NCBI RefSeq assembly: GCF_900167095.1
Contig: NZ_FUXG01000003.1
Span: 192,907 to 256,906, forward strand
Direction of reading: 5' to 3'
Origin: Oceanospirillum multiglobuliferum
Lineage (GTDB): Bacteria; Pseudomonadota; Gammaproteobacteria; Pseudomonadales; Halomonadaceae
Length of the DNA stretch: 64,000 bases
In this document: in pieces, positions 1 through 8,572 of the stretch
Layout: each line of letters begins with the position of its first letter
How positions within the stretch are numbered: the stretch's first letter is position 1
Position numbers and translations under genes: made by a program
The notes under the pieces: model-generated
The model's input: the letters and a program-made list of their open reading frames with translations, nothing else
The model's database searches: none
Told to the model about the DNA's origin: nothing

Positions 1-414
1 GAGTGGTTGCATGAACCACAAGCTGCTTTGCCCATTTTAGCCAATATGATGCAGCCTGAAGGCTGGTTGTCGCTGATGTTTTTTAATGAACATGGCTTAA
101 GGTTCAGCAATATTGTAAAGGGGAACTACGATAAAGCTCTACGCGATACTTTAGACGGTACAGGGCAGCGTTTGCGTTTAACGCCGATTAGTCCTCAAGA
201 CCCTGAAACCGTGTTATCCGGCTTAAAAGCACAGGGCTTAGAAATTGTATCGGTGGCGGGCATTCGTATTTTTAACGACTATTTACGCGATAAAACCCCT
301 TCTGAGGCCGATTTAGAAAAAGTACAAGCCTTAGAGTGGCGCTACTGCCATCAAGAGCCATACTGGCGCTTAGGGCGTTATATTCATGTCATTGCCCGTA
401 AGCCTGCGGCTTAA
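1..414 (+). CDS. cmoM: tRNA 5-carboxymethoxyuridine methyltransferase CmoM, C-terminal part (5' end outside window)
   Basis: The frame is open from the first base, so the gene is cut by the window edge and only about 137 C-terminal residues remain. CmoM (formerly SmtA) uses SAM to methylate the carboxyl group of cmo5U34 in tRNA, giving mcmo5U. The visible part carries the family's late motifs: a GWLSLMFFNEHG strand, an FNDYLRDK segment and the RYCHQEPYWRLGRYIHV block close to the C-terminus. The SAM-binding loop lies outside the window. It is followed after 52 bp by rsmC and then by cmoA and cmoB, which build the substrate cmo5U. This context supports the assignment. Confidence 0.9.
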   Translation, partial: EWLHEPQAALPILANMMQPEGWLSLMFFNEHGLRFSNIVKGNYDKALRDTLDGTGQRLRLTPISPQDPETVLSGLKAQGLEIVSVAGIRIFNDYLRDKTPSEADLEKVQALEWRYCHQEPYWRLGRYIHVIARKPAA

Positions 415-466
415 TCCTCTGTGATACCTCAATTGCCTAAAATTTGACTAAAAGAAGAGATCCATT

Positions 467-1609
467 ATGAGCAGTTTATCCCCCGCCGCAGAGCTTTTAC
501 TGCGTAACCAATCTCAGCTTAAAGGTCAGGTTTTAATGGCGCACCTCCCAGTAGGCGATGGTGTGGACAACTTGATTAAGCCTTTACTGACATCTGGCGT
601 AGACTGTTTGCACCTGCTGACCGATGACTGGCGTAGCTTTAATGATCTGAATGCGTTTGTGGCGCAAGAACCTCGTTTTTTACCATTGTTTCAAGCCTAT
701 TTAGGCCAAGATCAAGACTCTGGGCTGCTTGCGGCTTATGACCATATTGTGTTGTTTATGCCGAAAGCCAAAGAGCAGGCGCGTTTTTTAATGGCGCAGC
801 TATTGCCCTTATTAAAATCAGGCGCTCAGTTTTGGCTGGTGGGTGAAAACAATGGGGGTATCAAGTCGGCTGATAAATTGATTCTAGCGACTGCTGAGGC
901 TGTCTTGCCTGAAGGGAGCTATCAGCTGAGCAAAGCCGATAAAGCCAAAAAGTCGATGTTGATCAGTTTACAGCGCGCTTATGACATTGAGCAGGCAGCG
1001 TATCAACCCTTTGGCGCCACCCCTTGGCAGCTTGAGTGGCAGCTCCCCGAGGATGCTGAGCGCCTTGCGCTGTTGAATGAACTGACACTGATCAGTTTGC
1101 CCGGTGTGTTCAGTCATGGCCGCTTGGATGAGGGCACCGCATTGATGCTGAAACATCTGCCTAGAATCAAAGAGAGCAAACTGCGTCAGCGTCGGGTATT
1201 GGATATGGGCTGCGGTACAGGGGTGATTGGCTTAAGTTTGCTGAAGAGAACCCCTGAGCTTGCACTGACCTTCTGCGATGTCAACGCGATGGCGCTAGAG
1301 GCTACGCGCCGCAGTTTGGCACTGAATCAGATGACAGGTGACGTGGTCGCCTCTGATATGTGGCAAGGGATTACCGAGCGTTTTGATCTGATTATCTCGA
1401 ATCCGCCTTTTCATACGGGGCAAAAAACAGATTATGACTTGGCTGACCGTTTTATTCGCCAAGCCAAGCAGCACTTAAAGCGTAATGGCGAGTTGCGAAT
1501 TGTGGCGAATCGGTTCTTAAAATATCCCGATATTATTGAAGCCAGCTTTGGCCATTGTGAACGCATTGCTGAAACAGGTAAGTTTTGTATCTGGTCTGCA
1601 CGGGTCTAA
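467..1609 (+). CDS. rsmC: 16S rRNA (guanine1207-N2)-methyltransferase RsmC
   Basis: RsmC methylates N2 of G1207 of 16S rRNA in the assembled 30S subunit. The 380-residue protein has the family's two-domain form: a degenerate N-terminal methyltransferase-like half and a catalytic C-terminal half. The latter has the SAM motif LDMGCGTGVIG near residue 245 and the base-N-methyltransferase signature SNPPFH near residue 313. The length is a little above the E. coli protein. The start follows an AGAAGAGA ribosome binding site. It sits between cmoM and cmoA, so the cluster joins tRNA wobble and rRNA modification. Confidence 0.93.
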   Translation: MSSLSPAAELLLRNQSQLKGQVLMAHLPVGDGVDNLIKPLLTSGVDCLHLLTDDWRSFNDLNAFVAQEPRFLPLFQAYLGQDQDSGLLAAYDHIVLFMPKAKEQARFLMAQLLPLLKSGAQFWLVGENNGGIKSADKLILATAEAVLPEGSYQLSKADKAKKSMLISLQRAYDIEQAAYQPFGATPWQLEWQLPEDAERLALLNELTLISLPGVFSHGRLDEGTALMLKHLPRIKESKLRQRRVLDMGCGTGVIGLSLLKRTPELALTFCDVNAMALEATRRSLALNQMTGDVVASDMWQGITERFDLIISNPPFHTGQKTDYDLADRFIRQAKQHLKRNGELRIVANRFLKYPDIIEASFGHCERIAETGKFCIWSARV

Positions 1610-1649
1610 GCTGACAGGCTTAACAGGTGCTATTAACGAAAAGAACCAC

Positions 1650-2405
1650 ATGAAAAAAGAACATAAAGACGCGATTTTTGCGAACCCACTGGATAAAGTA
1701 GCCACCTTCTCTTTTGATGATCAGGTGGTGCAGGTTTTTCCAGATATGATCAAACGCTCTGTGCCCGGTTATAGCAATATGATCGGCATGACGGGCGTGA
1801 TTGCCAAACGCTATTGGCAGCCGGGTACGCGCATCTATGATTTGGGGTGCTCTTTAGGTGCTAGCACCTTATCGGTGTGTCATCAGATCAGTGACCCAAG
1901 CCTAGAGATTGTCGCTCTTGATAATTCACAAGCGATGATTGAGCGCTGCCAACAGGTGTTTGCTCAAGAGGCTTTGACTGAGACGGGCGAGCCTCGCCAT
2001 ATTCATCTGGCTTGTGCCGACATTAATGACTCTCCCATCGAAAATGCCTCAGTGGTGATTCTGAACTTTACCTTTCAGTTTTTACCCTTAGAGACGCGCT
2101 TGCCGCTGTTGAAAAGAATTATGGCAGGTTTAGCCCCTGGTGGTGTGCTGGTGCTGTCAGAAAAAGTGCGTTTTGATGAACACGAGCAGCAAGACACTCT
2201 GTTTGATTTGCACTTAGATTTTAAACGCGCCAATGGCTATAGCGAATTAGAGATTAGCCAAAAGCGGGCGGCGTTAGAAAACTTCTTACAAGCCGAAAGC
2301 TTCGCCACCCATCAGCAGCGTTTTGCTGAGGCGGGTTTTGCTGAAAGCTGCGTCTGGTTTCAATATCTGAATTTTGCCTCGATGCTGGCGATTAAAGCCC
2401 GATAG
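1650..2405 (+). CDS. cmoA: carboxy-S-adenosyl-L-methionine synthase CmoA
   Basis: CmoA converts SAM and prephenate to carboxy-SAM, the donor that CmoB transfers to ho5U34 of tRNA. The 252-residue product has the typical opening with an FxFDxxVxxVFPDMIxRSVPGY block and the SAM-binding motif YDLGCSLGAST. The frame is open further upstream into rsmC. The ATG at 1650 is chosen because it gives the family's usual N-terminus and length. Only a weak AAAAGA purine stretch precedes it. cmoB follows 55 bp downstream. Confidence 0.95.
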   Translation: MKKEHKDAIFANPLDKVATFSFDDQVVQVFPDMIKRSVPGYSNMIGMTGVIAKRYWQPGTRIYDLGCSLGASTLSVCHQISDPSLEIVALDNSQAMIERCQQVFAQEALTETGEPRHIHLACADINDSPIENASVVILNFTFQFLPLETRLPLLKRIMAGLAPGGVLVLSEKVRFDEHEQQDTLFDLHLDFKRANGYSELEISQKRAALENFLQAESFATHQQRFAEAGFAESCVWFQYLNFASMLAIKAR

Positions 2406-2460
2406 CTTGTGTACTGTTTTTAAATCACGGTTTACCGTTTGTGCTCAATAGAGTTGACCC

Positions 2461-3471
2461 ATGTTGAATTATGCACCGCTTTATCAAAAATTTGCCGAAG
2501 AAGGTTTAACCCGCTGGTTGGCGCTTGTACCTGAACAGCTTGATGCAGGTTTAGATGTGAAGCGTTATGCGGATCTTGCTGGCTGGCAGCGCGTGTTGGA
2601 AAAGTTTCCAACAGTGGAGCAGCTTGCCGAGCAAGGCTATCAGATCAATATCGCTTTAGATCAAAGCGCAGTTTCGATTGAAACAACCCCCGCGTTACCG
2701 GACTCTGAACAAGCCAAATATCGCAACCTATTCAAAAAGCTGATGCCGTGGCGTAAAGGGCCTTTTCAACTGCATGGCACCTATATCAACACGGAATGGC
2801 GCTCAGACTGGAAGTGGGATCGACTTTGTGAATTTATCGCCCCGCTGCATAATCGTCGTATCTTGGATGTAGGCTGCGGTAGCGGTTATCACTGCTGGCG
2901 CATGGCGGGAGCTGGTGCGCGTATGGTGGTGGGTATTGATCCTTCGCCGCGCTTTCATATGCAGTTTCAACTGTTACGACGTTTGATGGGATTGGCCGAT
3001 GGCAATAAAGTGTTCCATCTGCCTGTGGGTATTGAGGATGTACCCGCTAACCTAGACTATTTTGACACAGTGTTTTCGATGGGGGTGTTGTATCACCGCC
3101 CAAGCCCGATGGATCACCTGTATCAACTCAAAGCCGCCCTGCGCCCTGGGGGAGAGCTGGTGTTAGAAACCTTGGTGATTGACGGCGATGAAAATCAAGT
3201 GCTAGTGCCCGCAGATCGCTACGCCATGATGAACAACGTGTGGTTTTTGCCTAGTCCAGACGCTTTGGTGCTTTGGTTGAAAAAATGCGGTTTTGTTAAT
3301 GTGCGCGTTGTGGATATCTCAACCACAACCTTAGATGAACAGCGCAGCACCGAGTGGATGACGTTTCACTCGTTGGTCGATTTCCTTGATCCCAAGGATC
3401 AGAGTAAAACGGTGGAAGGTTATCCCGCACCTAAGCGTGCAGTGGTATTGGCCGAGCGGCCTTATCATTGA
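2461..3471 (+). CDS. cmoB: tRNA U34 carboxymethyltransferase CmoB
   Basis: CmoB transfers the carboxymethyl group of carboxy-SAM to 5-hydroxyuridine 34 of tRNA, giving cmo5U and wider wobble decoding. The 336-residue protein matches the family length. It shows the WRSDWKWDR block and the SAM-type loop ILDVGCGSGYHCWRM near residue 140, followed by GIDPS and the MGVLYHRPSP motif. It is the last gene of the modification cluster. A palindrome and then a new small gene follow. Confidence 0.96.
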   Translation: MLNYAPLYQKFAEEGLTRWLALVPEQLDAGLDVKRYADLAGWQRVLEKFPTVEQLAEQGYQINIALDQSAVSIETTPALPDSEQAKYRNLFKKLMPWRKGPFQLHGTYINTEWRSDWKWDRLCEFIAPLHNRRILDVGCGSGYHCWRMAGAGARMVVGIDPSPRFHMQFQLLRRLMGLADGNKVFHLPVGIEDVPANLDYFDTVFSMGVLYHRPSPMDHLYQLKAALRPGGELVLETLVIDGDENQVLVPADRYAMMNNVWFLPSPDALVLWLKKCGFVNVRVVDISTTTLDEQRSTEWMTFHSLVDFLDPKDQSKTVEGYPAPKRAVVLAERPYH

Positions 3472-3488
3472 TCAAACTAGAAAAAATG

Positions 3489-3502
3489 GAATAAGCTTAT
3501 TC
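3489..3502. promoter_or_regulatory. 14-bp perfect palindrome upstream of the small membrane protein gene
   Basis: GAATAAGCTTATTC is a perfect inverted repeat in an AT-rich 120-bp gap. A related half-like stretch, AGAATAAAC, lies about 17 bp downstream. It is about 90 bp before the start codon at 3592. Its form resembles operators of winged-helix (ArsR-type) repressors that often control YgaP-like genes, but no regulator gene is adjacent. It could also be chance in AT-rich DNA. Confidence 0.35.
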
Positions 3503-3591
3503 TTTTTAGAATAAACTAATATTTCTTTTATTAAGTTTTTTCTAATATTATAGCAGCCAGAGATAGGTGATTGATTCCCCAAGAGGTTGTT

Positions 3592-3795
3592 ATGAATATT
3601 GATCGTATAATGTTTGTTTTTGCAGGTAGCATGATTTTGTTAAGTGTTGTGCTGACTCAATTTGTGCACCCTAACTTCTTCTGGTTTACCGCTTTTATTG
3701 GTGTGAATCTGATTCAGTCTGCGTTTACAGGCTTTTGCCCTGCGGCTAAGATTTTCGCCAAGATGGGTATTCCAGTCGGTTGTGCTTTGAAGTAA
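3592..3795 (+). CDS. small inner membrane protein, DUF2892/YgaP-like transmembrane domain
   Basis: The 67-residue product begins MNIDRIMFVFAG and has two hydrophobic segments (about residues 7-25 and 29-48). An FTGFCPAAKIFAKMG segment follows. This pattern is typical of the DUF2892 domain that forms the membrane part of YgaP-type rhodanese proteins. Here it stands alone without a rhodanese domain. The ATG at 3592 is preferred over the upstream TTG at 3571 because AAGAGG lies five bases before it. The function is unknown; sulfur or thiol metabolism is only an inference from relatives. Confidence 0.75.
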   Translation: MNIDRIMFVFAGSMILLSVVLTQFVHPNFFWFTAFIGVNLIQSAFTGFCPAAKIFAKMGIPVGCALK

Positions 3796-3807
3796 AACGC
3801 TGTTCCG

Positions 3808-3830
3808 CTTGGAGGCCAAGTGCCTCCAAG
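3808..3830. terminator. hairpin between the DUF2892 gene and greB
   Basis: CTTGGAGGC and GCCTCCAAG form a perfect 9-bp stem around a 5-base loop, 13 bases after the stop codon at 3795. No clear T-run follows on either strand, so it may be a weak or factor-assisted terminator shared by the convergent greB. Confidence 0.5.
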
Positions 3831-3862
3831 TATCCGCTTCTGCTTGTCCTTCTGCTCGGCTT

Positions 3863-4378
3863 TTAGCGCAAGTATCGCACGTCTAAAACATAATAAATCT
3901 GTGGCCCTTCCGGTGCTTGCACCACAACTTCATCATCAACCGTTTTGCCCAAAAGTGCGCGGGCTAAAGGTGAGTCAATGTTGATCAAACCTTGGTTTGG
4001 ATCCGTTTCATCTGGGCCGACGATACGTATTGTACGTTCATCGCCCTCTTCATGTTCAAGTGCGACCCACGCAGAAAAGAAAATTTTACTTTGATCGCTG
4101 GGTTTTTGATCGACAACCGTCAGTGCTTCAAGGCGTTTGTCTAAAAAACGAATTCGACCAAGGGTCTTGTTTAATAACTGTTTGTTGTAGGTGTAGTCTG
4201 CATTTTCGCTGCGATCGCCTTGAGCGGCTGCTTCTTGTACTTTTTGCGCCAGCTCTGGGTGACGAACCTTCCATAAGTAATCGCGCTCTTGTTGAAGCTT
4301 GGCGTAACCCTCAGGGGTGATAAGATTGGTTTTATGTTCGTTGCGGGGATCTTTTTTAGGATCGCGCCAACGCTGCAT
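3863..4378 (-). CDS. greB: transcription elongation factor GreB
   Basis: GreB rescues backtracked RNA polymerase by stimulating transcript cleavage through the secondary channel. The protein has the coiled-coil start ITPEGYAKLQQERDYLW, the diagnostic GDRSENADYTYNK loop with its acidic tip residues, and the C-terminal FKBP-like domain with the INIDSPLARALLGK block. About 20 basic residues precede the usual start of the family. The ATG at 4378 is preferred because AAAGG lies seven bases before it; the frame could also start at 4393. Confidence 0.93.
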   Translation of the reverse strand: MQRWRDPKKDPRNEHKTNLITPEGYAKLQQERDYLWKVRHPELAQKVQEAAAQGDRSENADYTYNKQLLNKTLGRIRFLDKRLEALTVVDQKPSDQSKIFFSAWVALEHEEGDERTIRIVGPDETDPNQGLINIDSPLARALLGKTVDDEVVVQAPEGPQIYYVLDVRYLR

Positions 4379-4443
4379 ATTACGACCTTTCATAGCGCGT
4401 TTAGCCTTTTAGAGTGATTCAAATTTTTGCATGACTAATAAAT

Positions 4444-4467
4444 AAGGGCGGTGCCAAGACCGCCCTT
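4444..4467 (-). terminator. terminator of the Cache chemoreceptor gene
   Basis: AAGGGCGGT and ACCGCCCTT form a perfect 9-bp stem with a 6-base loop. On the minus strand it is followed by a T-rich stretch, and it lies 21 bases past the stop codon of the chemoreceptor gene. Confidence 0.75.
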
Positions 4468-4487
4468 TTAGTTTTAGTCCGTTAATT

Positions 4488-6122
4488 TTAGGTGCGGAAC
4501 TGTTTGATTAAGCTGTCTAAGCTTTGTGCATTTCGGGTTAACTCTCGGCCAGAAGCTTGAATCAAGCTGGTGCCTTGTTCGGTTTCCTCTGACACATTGG
4601 CGATTGAAACTAAGCTTTGGCTCATCTCTCCTGCAACGTTACTTTGCTCTTCTGCGGCGTGCATGATTTGAGCATTCAGTGAGCTGATCTCTTCCATTGA
4701 ACCTGCAATTGTTCGGAAGGACTGGCCTGCATCTTCAGCTTTAGTTACCGTCGCCTCTGCTTTCTCTCGGCTGGTGTTCATTGCCTCTACTGCAACTTTT
4801 GAACGACTTTGCAGCTCGTGAATCATCTCTTGAATCTGCTGCGTTGATTGCGCGGAGCGCTGTGCTAGCTGGCGCACTTCATCAGCCACTACCGCAAAGC
4901 CTCGACCCTGTTCACCTGCACGAGCGGCTTCAATGGCAGCATTTAAAGCTAGAAGGTTAGTTTGTTCAGAGATGCCACCAATCACATCTAAGATGCTTTC
5001 GATTTTAGCGGTATGGTCTTCAAGCTGGTTGATTACGCTGCTGGCTTGCTGCACATCTTGAGCAAGTTCGCTAATGCTGCGCGTGGCATCTGCCACAATT
5101 TGTAAACCGCGCTCGGTTTGTGCGTGAGCGTTGCGTGTGGCGGCATTGGCCTGTTCTGCAATCTCTGCGGTTTGCTGCGCTGAGGCTGCCATCTCATTCA
5201 TAGCTGCGGCACTTTGTTCGGTTTCAGAACGCTGGCGTGATACGCCCTCTATAGTGGTATCCGTTACGCTGGTCATCTGCCCAATTGCAGTGGTTAGTTG
5301 ATTGGTTGATTGACCCACCGAGTTTACGATGTCTTGGAACTTATCCATCATGTGGTTGAATGCGCCTGCCATATCACCCAGCTCATCTTTTGAGGTGATA
5401 TCGACTCTTGAACGTAAATCACCAGAATCCTTTACCGCCACCATAGTGTTTTTCAGGGTGGTCACTTGTATGGTGATGATATGGATAATAAAGAGTGCTA
5501 AACCACCAATCAGCAGGGTTAACATGCCTACGGTGATGGAATATTGCACTAAGGTTTTCCAGAAAATATCATCCATATCGTTCAGATAAATGCCGTTACC
5601 CACAACCCAGCCCCAAGGGCTAAAGCCTTTCACGTAAGAGATTTTTGCTTGCGGTTGTTCATGACCCGGTTTAGGCCATAGGTAATCCACATAGCCTTCT
5701 CCATGATTGCGTACTACATTCACGAATTCAGTGAAGATACGTTTGCCGTTGGCGTCTTGCAGGTCTTTTAGGTTTTTGCCATTTAAAGAGGGCTTAATAG
5801 GGTGCATGATGACGACTGACTGCATATCGTTGAGCCAGAAATACTCGTCTTTGTCATAGCGCAGCTTCTCAATAGCACGCTTGGCTGCATCTTGAGCGGC
5901 GTCTTTGCTCAGTAGCCCACTTGTTTCTTGCTCGTGGTAGTACGCTAAAAAACTGTAAACGGTCTCAACAACGTGTTTGGTTTTTTGTTTACGGTCTTCT
6001 AATAGGTTCTCTTTTAGAGACATTAGCGACACGCTAATTAGTATTGCTGTGCCCATCGCCATTAAGCCAATGATTACCCACAGCTTATATTTAATCTTAA
6101 TGTTGCCTAACAGAGAGTACAT
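4488..6122 (-). CDS. methyl-accepting chemotaxis protein with periplasmic Cache domain
   Basis: A 544-residue transmembrane chemoreceptor. Residues about 12-32 form the first membrane helix. A periplasmic single-Cache-type region (about 35-185) contains [10 protein letters not shown] and [11 protein letters not shown], typical of sCache domains that bind small carboxylates or similar ligands. Residues about 190-212 form the second helix, followed by HAMP. The cytoplasmic hairpin carries the conserved tip [24 protein letters not shown]. It would control a CheA kinase encoded elsewhere. It is monocistronic with its own terminator. The ligand cannot be read from the sequence. Confidence 0.93.
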   Translation of the reverse strand: MYSLLGNIKIKYKLWVIIGLMAMGTAILISVSLMSLKENLLEDRKQKTKHVVETVYSFLAYYHEQETSGLLSKDAAQDAAKRAIEKLRYDKDEYFWLNDMQSVVIMHPIKPSLNGKNLKDLQDANGKRIFTEFVNVVRNHGEGYVDYLWPKPGHEQPQAKISYVKGFSPWGWVVGNGIYLNDMDDIFWKTLVQYSITVGMLTLLIGGLALFIIHIITIQVTTLKNTMVAVKDSGDLRSRVDITSKDELGDMAGAFNHMMDKFQDIVNSVGQSTNQLTTAIGQMTSVTDTTIEGVSRQRSETEQSAAAMNEMAASAQQTAEIAEQANAATRNAHAQTERGLQIVADATRSISELAQDVQQASSVINQLEDHTAKIESILDVIGGISEQTNLLALNAAIEAARAGEQGRGFAVVADEVRQLAQRSAQSTQQIQEMIHELQSRSKVAVEAMNTSREKAEATVTKAEDAGQSFRTIAGSMEEISSLNAQIMHAAEEQSNVAGEMSQSLVSIANVSEETEQGTSLIQASGRELTRNAQSLDSLIKQFRT

Positions 6123-6374
6123 GAGTATTCATCCTAAAAAGTCAGGTGACTTCTTTGTTGTTTTTATTAGAAATGCCGTTAAAAGGTAGCACTATGATGT
6201 GCTTAACCTTTCTGCACATTGATCTTGTTCAAAAAACTATCAATATAGCATCACCTTTTTGTAATCTTTTAACGAAAAGTGGATTGATTTTTGAGTATAA
6301 AGTGATGGGTATGCTATATCGACCACAGCTTGATGACATTGTGCCTTTATTTTGAATATTTTTTGGAGCTTATT

Positions 6375-7010
6375 TTGCGTTCAATTTTAAAACCGACCTA
6401 CCATCAAACGGATGTTGAAATTGTAAGCCGCCAAACGGTGTTTCAAGGCTTTTTTAAACTAGAAAAACTGCGCTTAAAGCAAAAGCAGTTTGATGGTGGC
6501 TGGAGCGGTGAGTTTTCACGAGAGGTCTTTGTACGTGGCGATGCTGTAGGCGTGTTGTTGTTTGACCCGCGTACAGATCAATTATTATTGGTTGAACAGT
6601 TCCGTCCCGGTGCGCTTTATGATCAGAGCCAAAGCCCTTGGCAGTTTGAAATGGTAGCGGGTATGACAGAGGCGGGCGAAAGTTTAGAGTCTGTCGTACA
6701 GCGTGAAGCACAAGAGGAAGCAGGCTGTACAATAGAAGCTCTTGAGCATCTATTTAAATACTGGGTTAGTCCTGGTGGTACAGATGAGCAGATTGATCTG
6801 TTTTTGGGTATCATCGACAGTACGCAAGTAACAGAAGGTGTTTACGGCTTAGATCACGAGCAAGAAGATATTCGTGTACAGCTGGTGAGTTATACTGAAG
6901 CCATTGCTGCGCTTTCTGAGGGGGCTATCAATAATGCGATGGCGATTATTGCCTTGCAATGGTTGCAGCTGAATCGAGGCCGTTTGCAGCAAAAGTTCAA
7001 ACCAACCTGA
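6375..7010 (+). CDS. nudF: ADP-ribose pyrophosphatase NudF (Nudix hydrolase)
   Basis: It hydrolyses ADP-ribose to AMP and ribose-5-phosphate. The Nudix box is intact (G, then E, then REAQEEAG), and the VEQFRPGA and SPGGTDEQIDLFLG blocks typical of the ADPRase subfamily are present. The start is taken as the TTG at 6375, with GGAG six bases upstream; this gives a 211-residue protein aligned with the family. The longer frame to ATG 6330 would add an unusual hydrophobic leader. It is first in a nudF-yqiB-cpdA operon, an order also known in enterobacteria. Confidence 0.9.
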   Translation: MRSILKPTYHQTDVEIVSRQTVFQGFFKLEKLRLKQKQFDGGWSGEFSREVFVRGDAVGVLLFDPRTDQLLLVEQFRPGALYDQSQSPWQFEMVAGMTEAGESLESVVQREAQEEAGCTIEALEHLFKYWVSPGGTDEQIDLFLGIIDSTQVTEGVYGLDHEQEDIRVQLVSYTEAIAALSEGAINNAMAIIALQWLQLNRGRLQQKFKPT

Positions 7011-7038
7011 CCCGTGAATGGGGCAGCTGGAGAAGTGT

Positions 7039-7503
7039 ATGTTATTTGTAGCGCGTCGAAAGAAAAACTATGTAGCGGAATTAAAGCGTCAGATGGCGGA
7101 GTGTGACGCTAACTATTTGCGCCTGATGCGTTTATTGCCTGATTTAGAACGGTGCGAACATTGGCAATTTGCGATCAGTGATGAATCGGTTGATCTTGGT
7201 GTGCTCAATATCAATGTGACCGAGCGCAGCCGTTACACCACGTTATTGCGTATCTATCAGCAAGATCCTTGGGGTGAGTGGTTAGACCAGCCTGAGCTGT
7301 CGGTGCGTTTATATCACGATGCACGCATGGCTGAGGTGGTGGGCTATCAAAAGCAGCGCCATTTTGAAGGGCGCTATTTGTATCCTAATCCGAAAATGCG
7401 TCAACCAGACGAAAAACTACAAATCAACTTGTTTTTAGGTGAGTGGCTGGCCCATCTTCAACAGTATGGGCACAGCGTAGCCCCTGTTGCCCTTCCTCAA
7501 TAA
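7039..7503 (+). CDS. yqiB: DUF1249 protein YqiB
   Basis: A conserved cytosolic protein of unknown role, nearly always between nudF and cpdA. Family marks are the NYLRLMRLLP start, the TERSRYTTLL block, VRLYHDARMAEV and the C-terminal YPNPKMRQPDEK-QINLFLGEWL. The ATG at 7039 is preferred over that at 7018 because GGAG lies six bases before it. The 154-residue length is slightly above the E. coli protein, through a short insertion near residue 70. Confidence 0.88.
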   Translation: MLFVARRKKNYVAELKRQMAECDANYLRLMRLLPDLERCEHWQFAISDESVDLGVLNINVTERSRYTTLLRIYQQDPWGEWLDQPELSVRLYHDARMAEVVGYQKQRHFEGRYLYPNPKMRQPDEKLQINLFLGEWLAHLQQYGHSVAPVALPQ

Positions 7504-7510
7504 TGTTACG

Positions 7511-7543
7511 CCTCAACTCAAGGGTTCGTTCTACAGGTTGAGG
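7511..7543 (+). promoter_or_regulatory. inverted repeat between yqiB and cpdA
   Basis: CCTCAAC (7511-7517) and GTTGAGG (7537-7543) can form a 7-bp stem just before cpdA, followed by TTTC. It could be a weak attenuator that lowers cpdA expression. There is no proper T-run. Confidence 0.3.
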
Positions 7544-7558
7544 TTTCTTGAGCATTTT

Positions 7559-8341
7559 ATGTCCCTTAAATTGATACAACTGACTGATCTGCATTTGTTG
7601 GCAGATCCCGAGGCCGACTTTAAAGGCCAGCAACCTTGGCATAATTTTCTGGCGATCTTGGCGGAGATTGAACAATCAGGCTGGCCTGATCTTTTCCTTT
7701 TAACAGGGGATCTCAGCCAAGATGAGTCATTAGAGAGTTACGAGCGCTTGTACCAAACCATGCAGGCCACCGGTGTGCCTTGGTATTGGTTGCCCGGTAA
7801 TCATGACCGTGTTGACTTGATGCAGTCGTTGCACCCCATTGAGTTTTTGGTGCTGTGTAAAGATTGGTGCTTTTTATTATTGAATAGCCAGTCTGGCCAA
7901 CCACACGGCGTGTTAGACCAAGCGCAACGGGTATTGATTCAACAGGTTCTTCAGCAGCAGCGGGCAAAGCCTATTCTGGTTGCGGTGCATCACCATCCTT
8001 TATTGGTTGGCGCGGGGCGTTTAGGTGAGTTGCATCATTCGACTCAAGAAGGTGACGACAATATTCAAGGTATTGATCAGATTCCACTGCGAGACTCGGG
8101 TTGGTTATGGCAGACCTTAAGCCAACAGCCTACTGTCAAACTGGTGTTATGTGGGCATGTGCATCAAGCGCAACAAGTCATTCGTGATGGCTTAACTTTA
8201 CTCACTACGCCTGCTACCAGTATTCAGTTTAAAGCCGCTGTGAATGATTTTGAGCTGGATGAGCAAAAGGCCGGTTATCGCATCATTCAGCTTGAAACTG
8301 ATGGCGGGTTTTTCACCGAGGTAAAACGCTTAACAGCCTAG
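7559..8341 (+). CDS. cpdA: 3',5'-cyclic-AMP phosphodiesterase CpdA
   Basis: A class III cyclic nucleotide phosphodiesterase of the calcineurin-like metallophosphoesterase fold, hydrolysing cAMP to AMP. All metal-site motifs are present in order: LTDLHL, TGDLSQDE, PGNHDRVD, VAVHHHPL and CGHVHQ. The ATG at 7559 gives a 260-residue protein starting MSLKLIQLTDLHL as in the family; the frame is open upstream but lacks family residues there. The Shine-Dalgarno site is poor. It is third in the nudF-yqiB-cpdA operon. Confidence 0.93.
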   Translation: MSLKLIQLTDLHLLADPEADFKGQQPWHNFLAILAEIEQSGWPDLFLLTGDLSQDESLESYERLYQTMQATGVPWYWLPGNHDRVDLMQSLHPIEFLVLCKDWCFLLLNSQSGQPHGVLDQAQRVLIQQVLQQQRAKPILVAVHHHPLLVGAGRLGELHHSTQEGDDNIQGIDQIPLRDSGWLWQTLSQQPTVKLVLCGHVHQAQQVIRDGLTLLTTPATSIQFKAAVNDFELDEQKAGYRIIQLETDGGFFTEVKRLTA

Positions 8342-8453
8342 TGCTTGATCTTGTTGCATATTCTTTTTTGTTATCAATCAATGATTTTAAATAATTTGAC
8401 GTAATTAAAAAATCCGTTTTAACTACGCTCATTCTGGTTATTGCGTCCGCTTT

Positions 8454-8483
8454 GACCTCTGGCCAATTGGCTCAGAAGAGGTC
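8454..8483 (+). promoter_or_regulatory. nested inverted repeat in the cpdA-cysD gap
   Basis: GACCTCT (8454-8460) pairs with AGAGGTC (8477-8483). Between them sits the 10-bp palindrome GCCAATTGGC. The hairpin lies 113 bases after cpdA and 89 bases before cysD. It may end the cpdA transcript or be part of the cysD leader. No T-run follows. Confidence 0.4.
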
Positions 8484-8572
8484 TTGCTTGAGAATAGCCG
8501 CTAATTTTTCAGTGCTGGTGGCAAAGCTGTTGCCAGACGAACTTATTTATATTGCAGGAGTGGATCACAACG

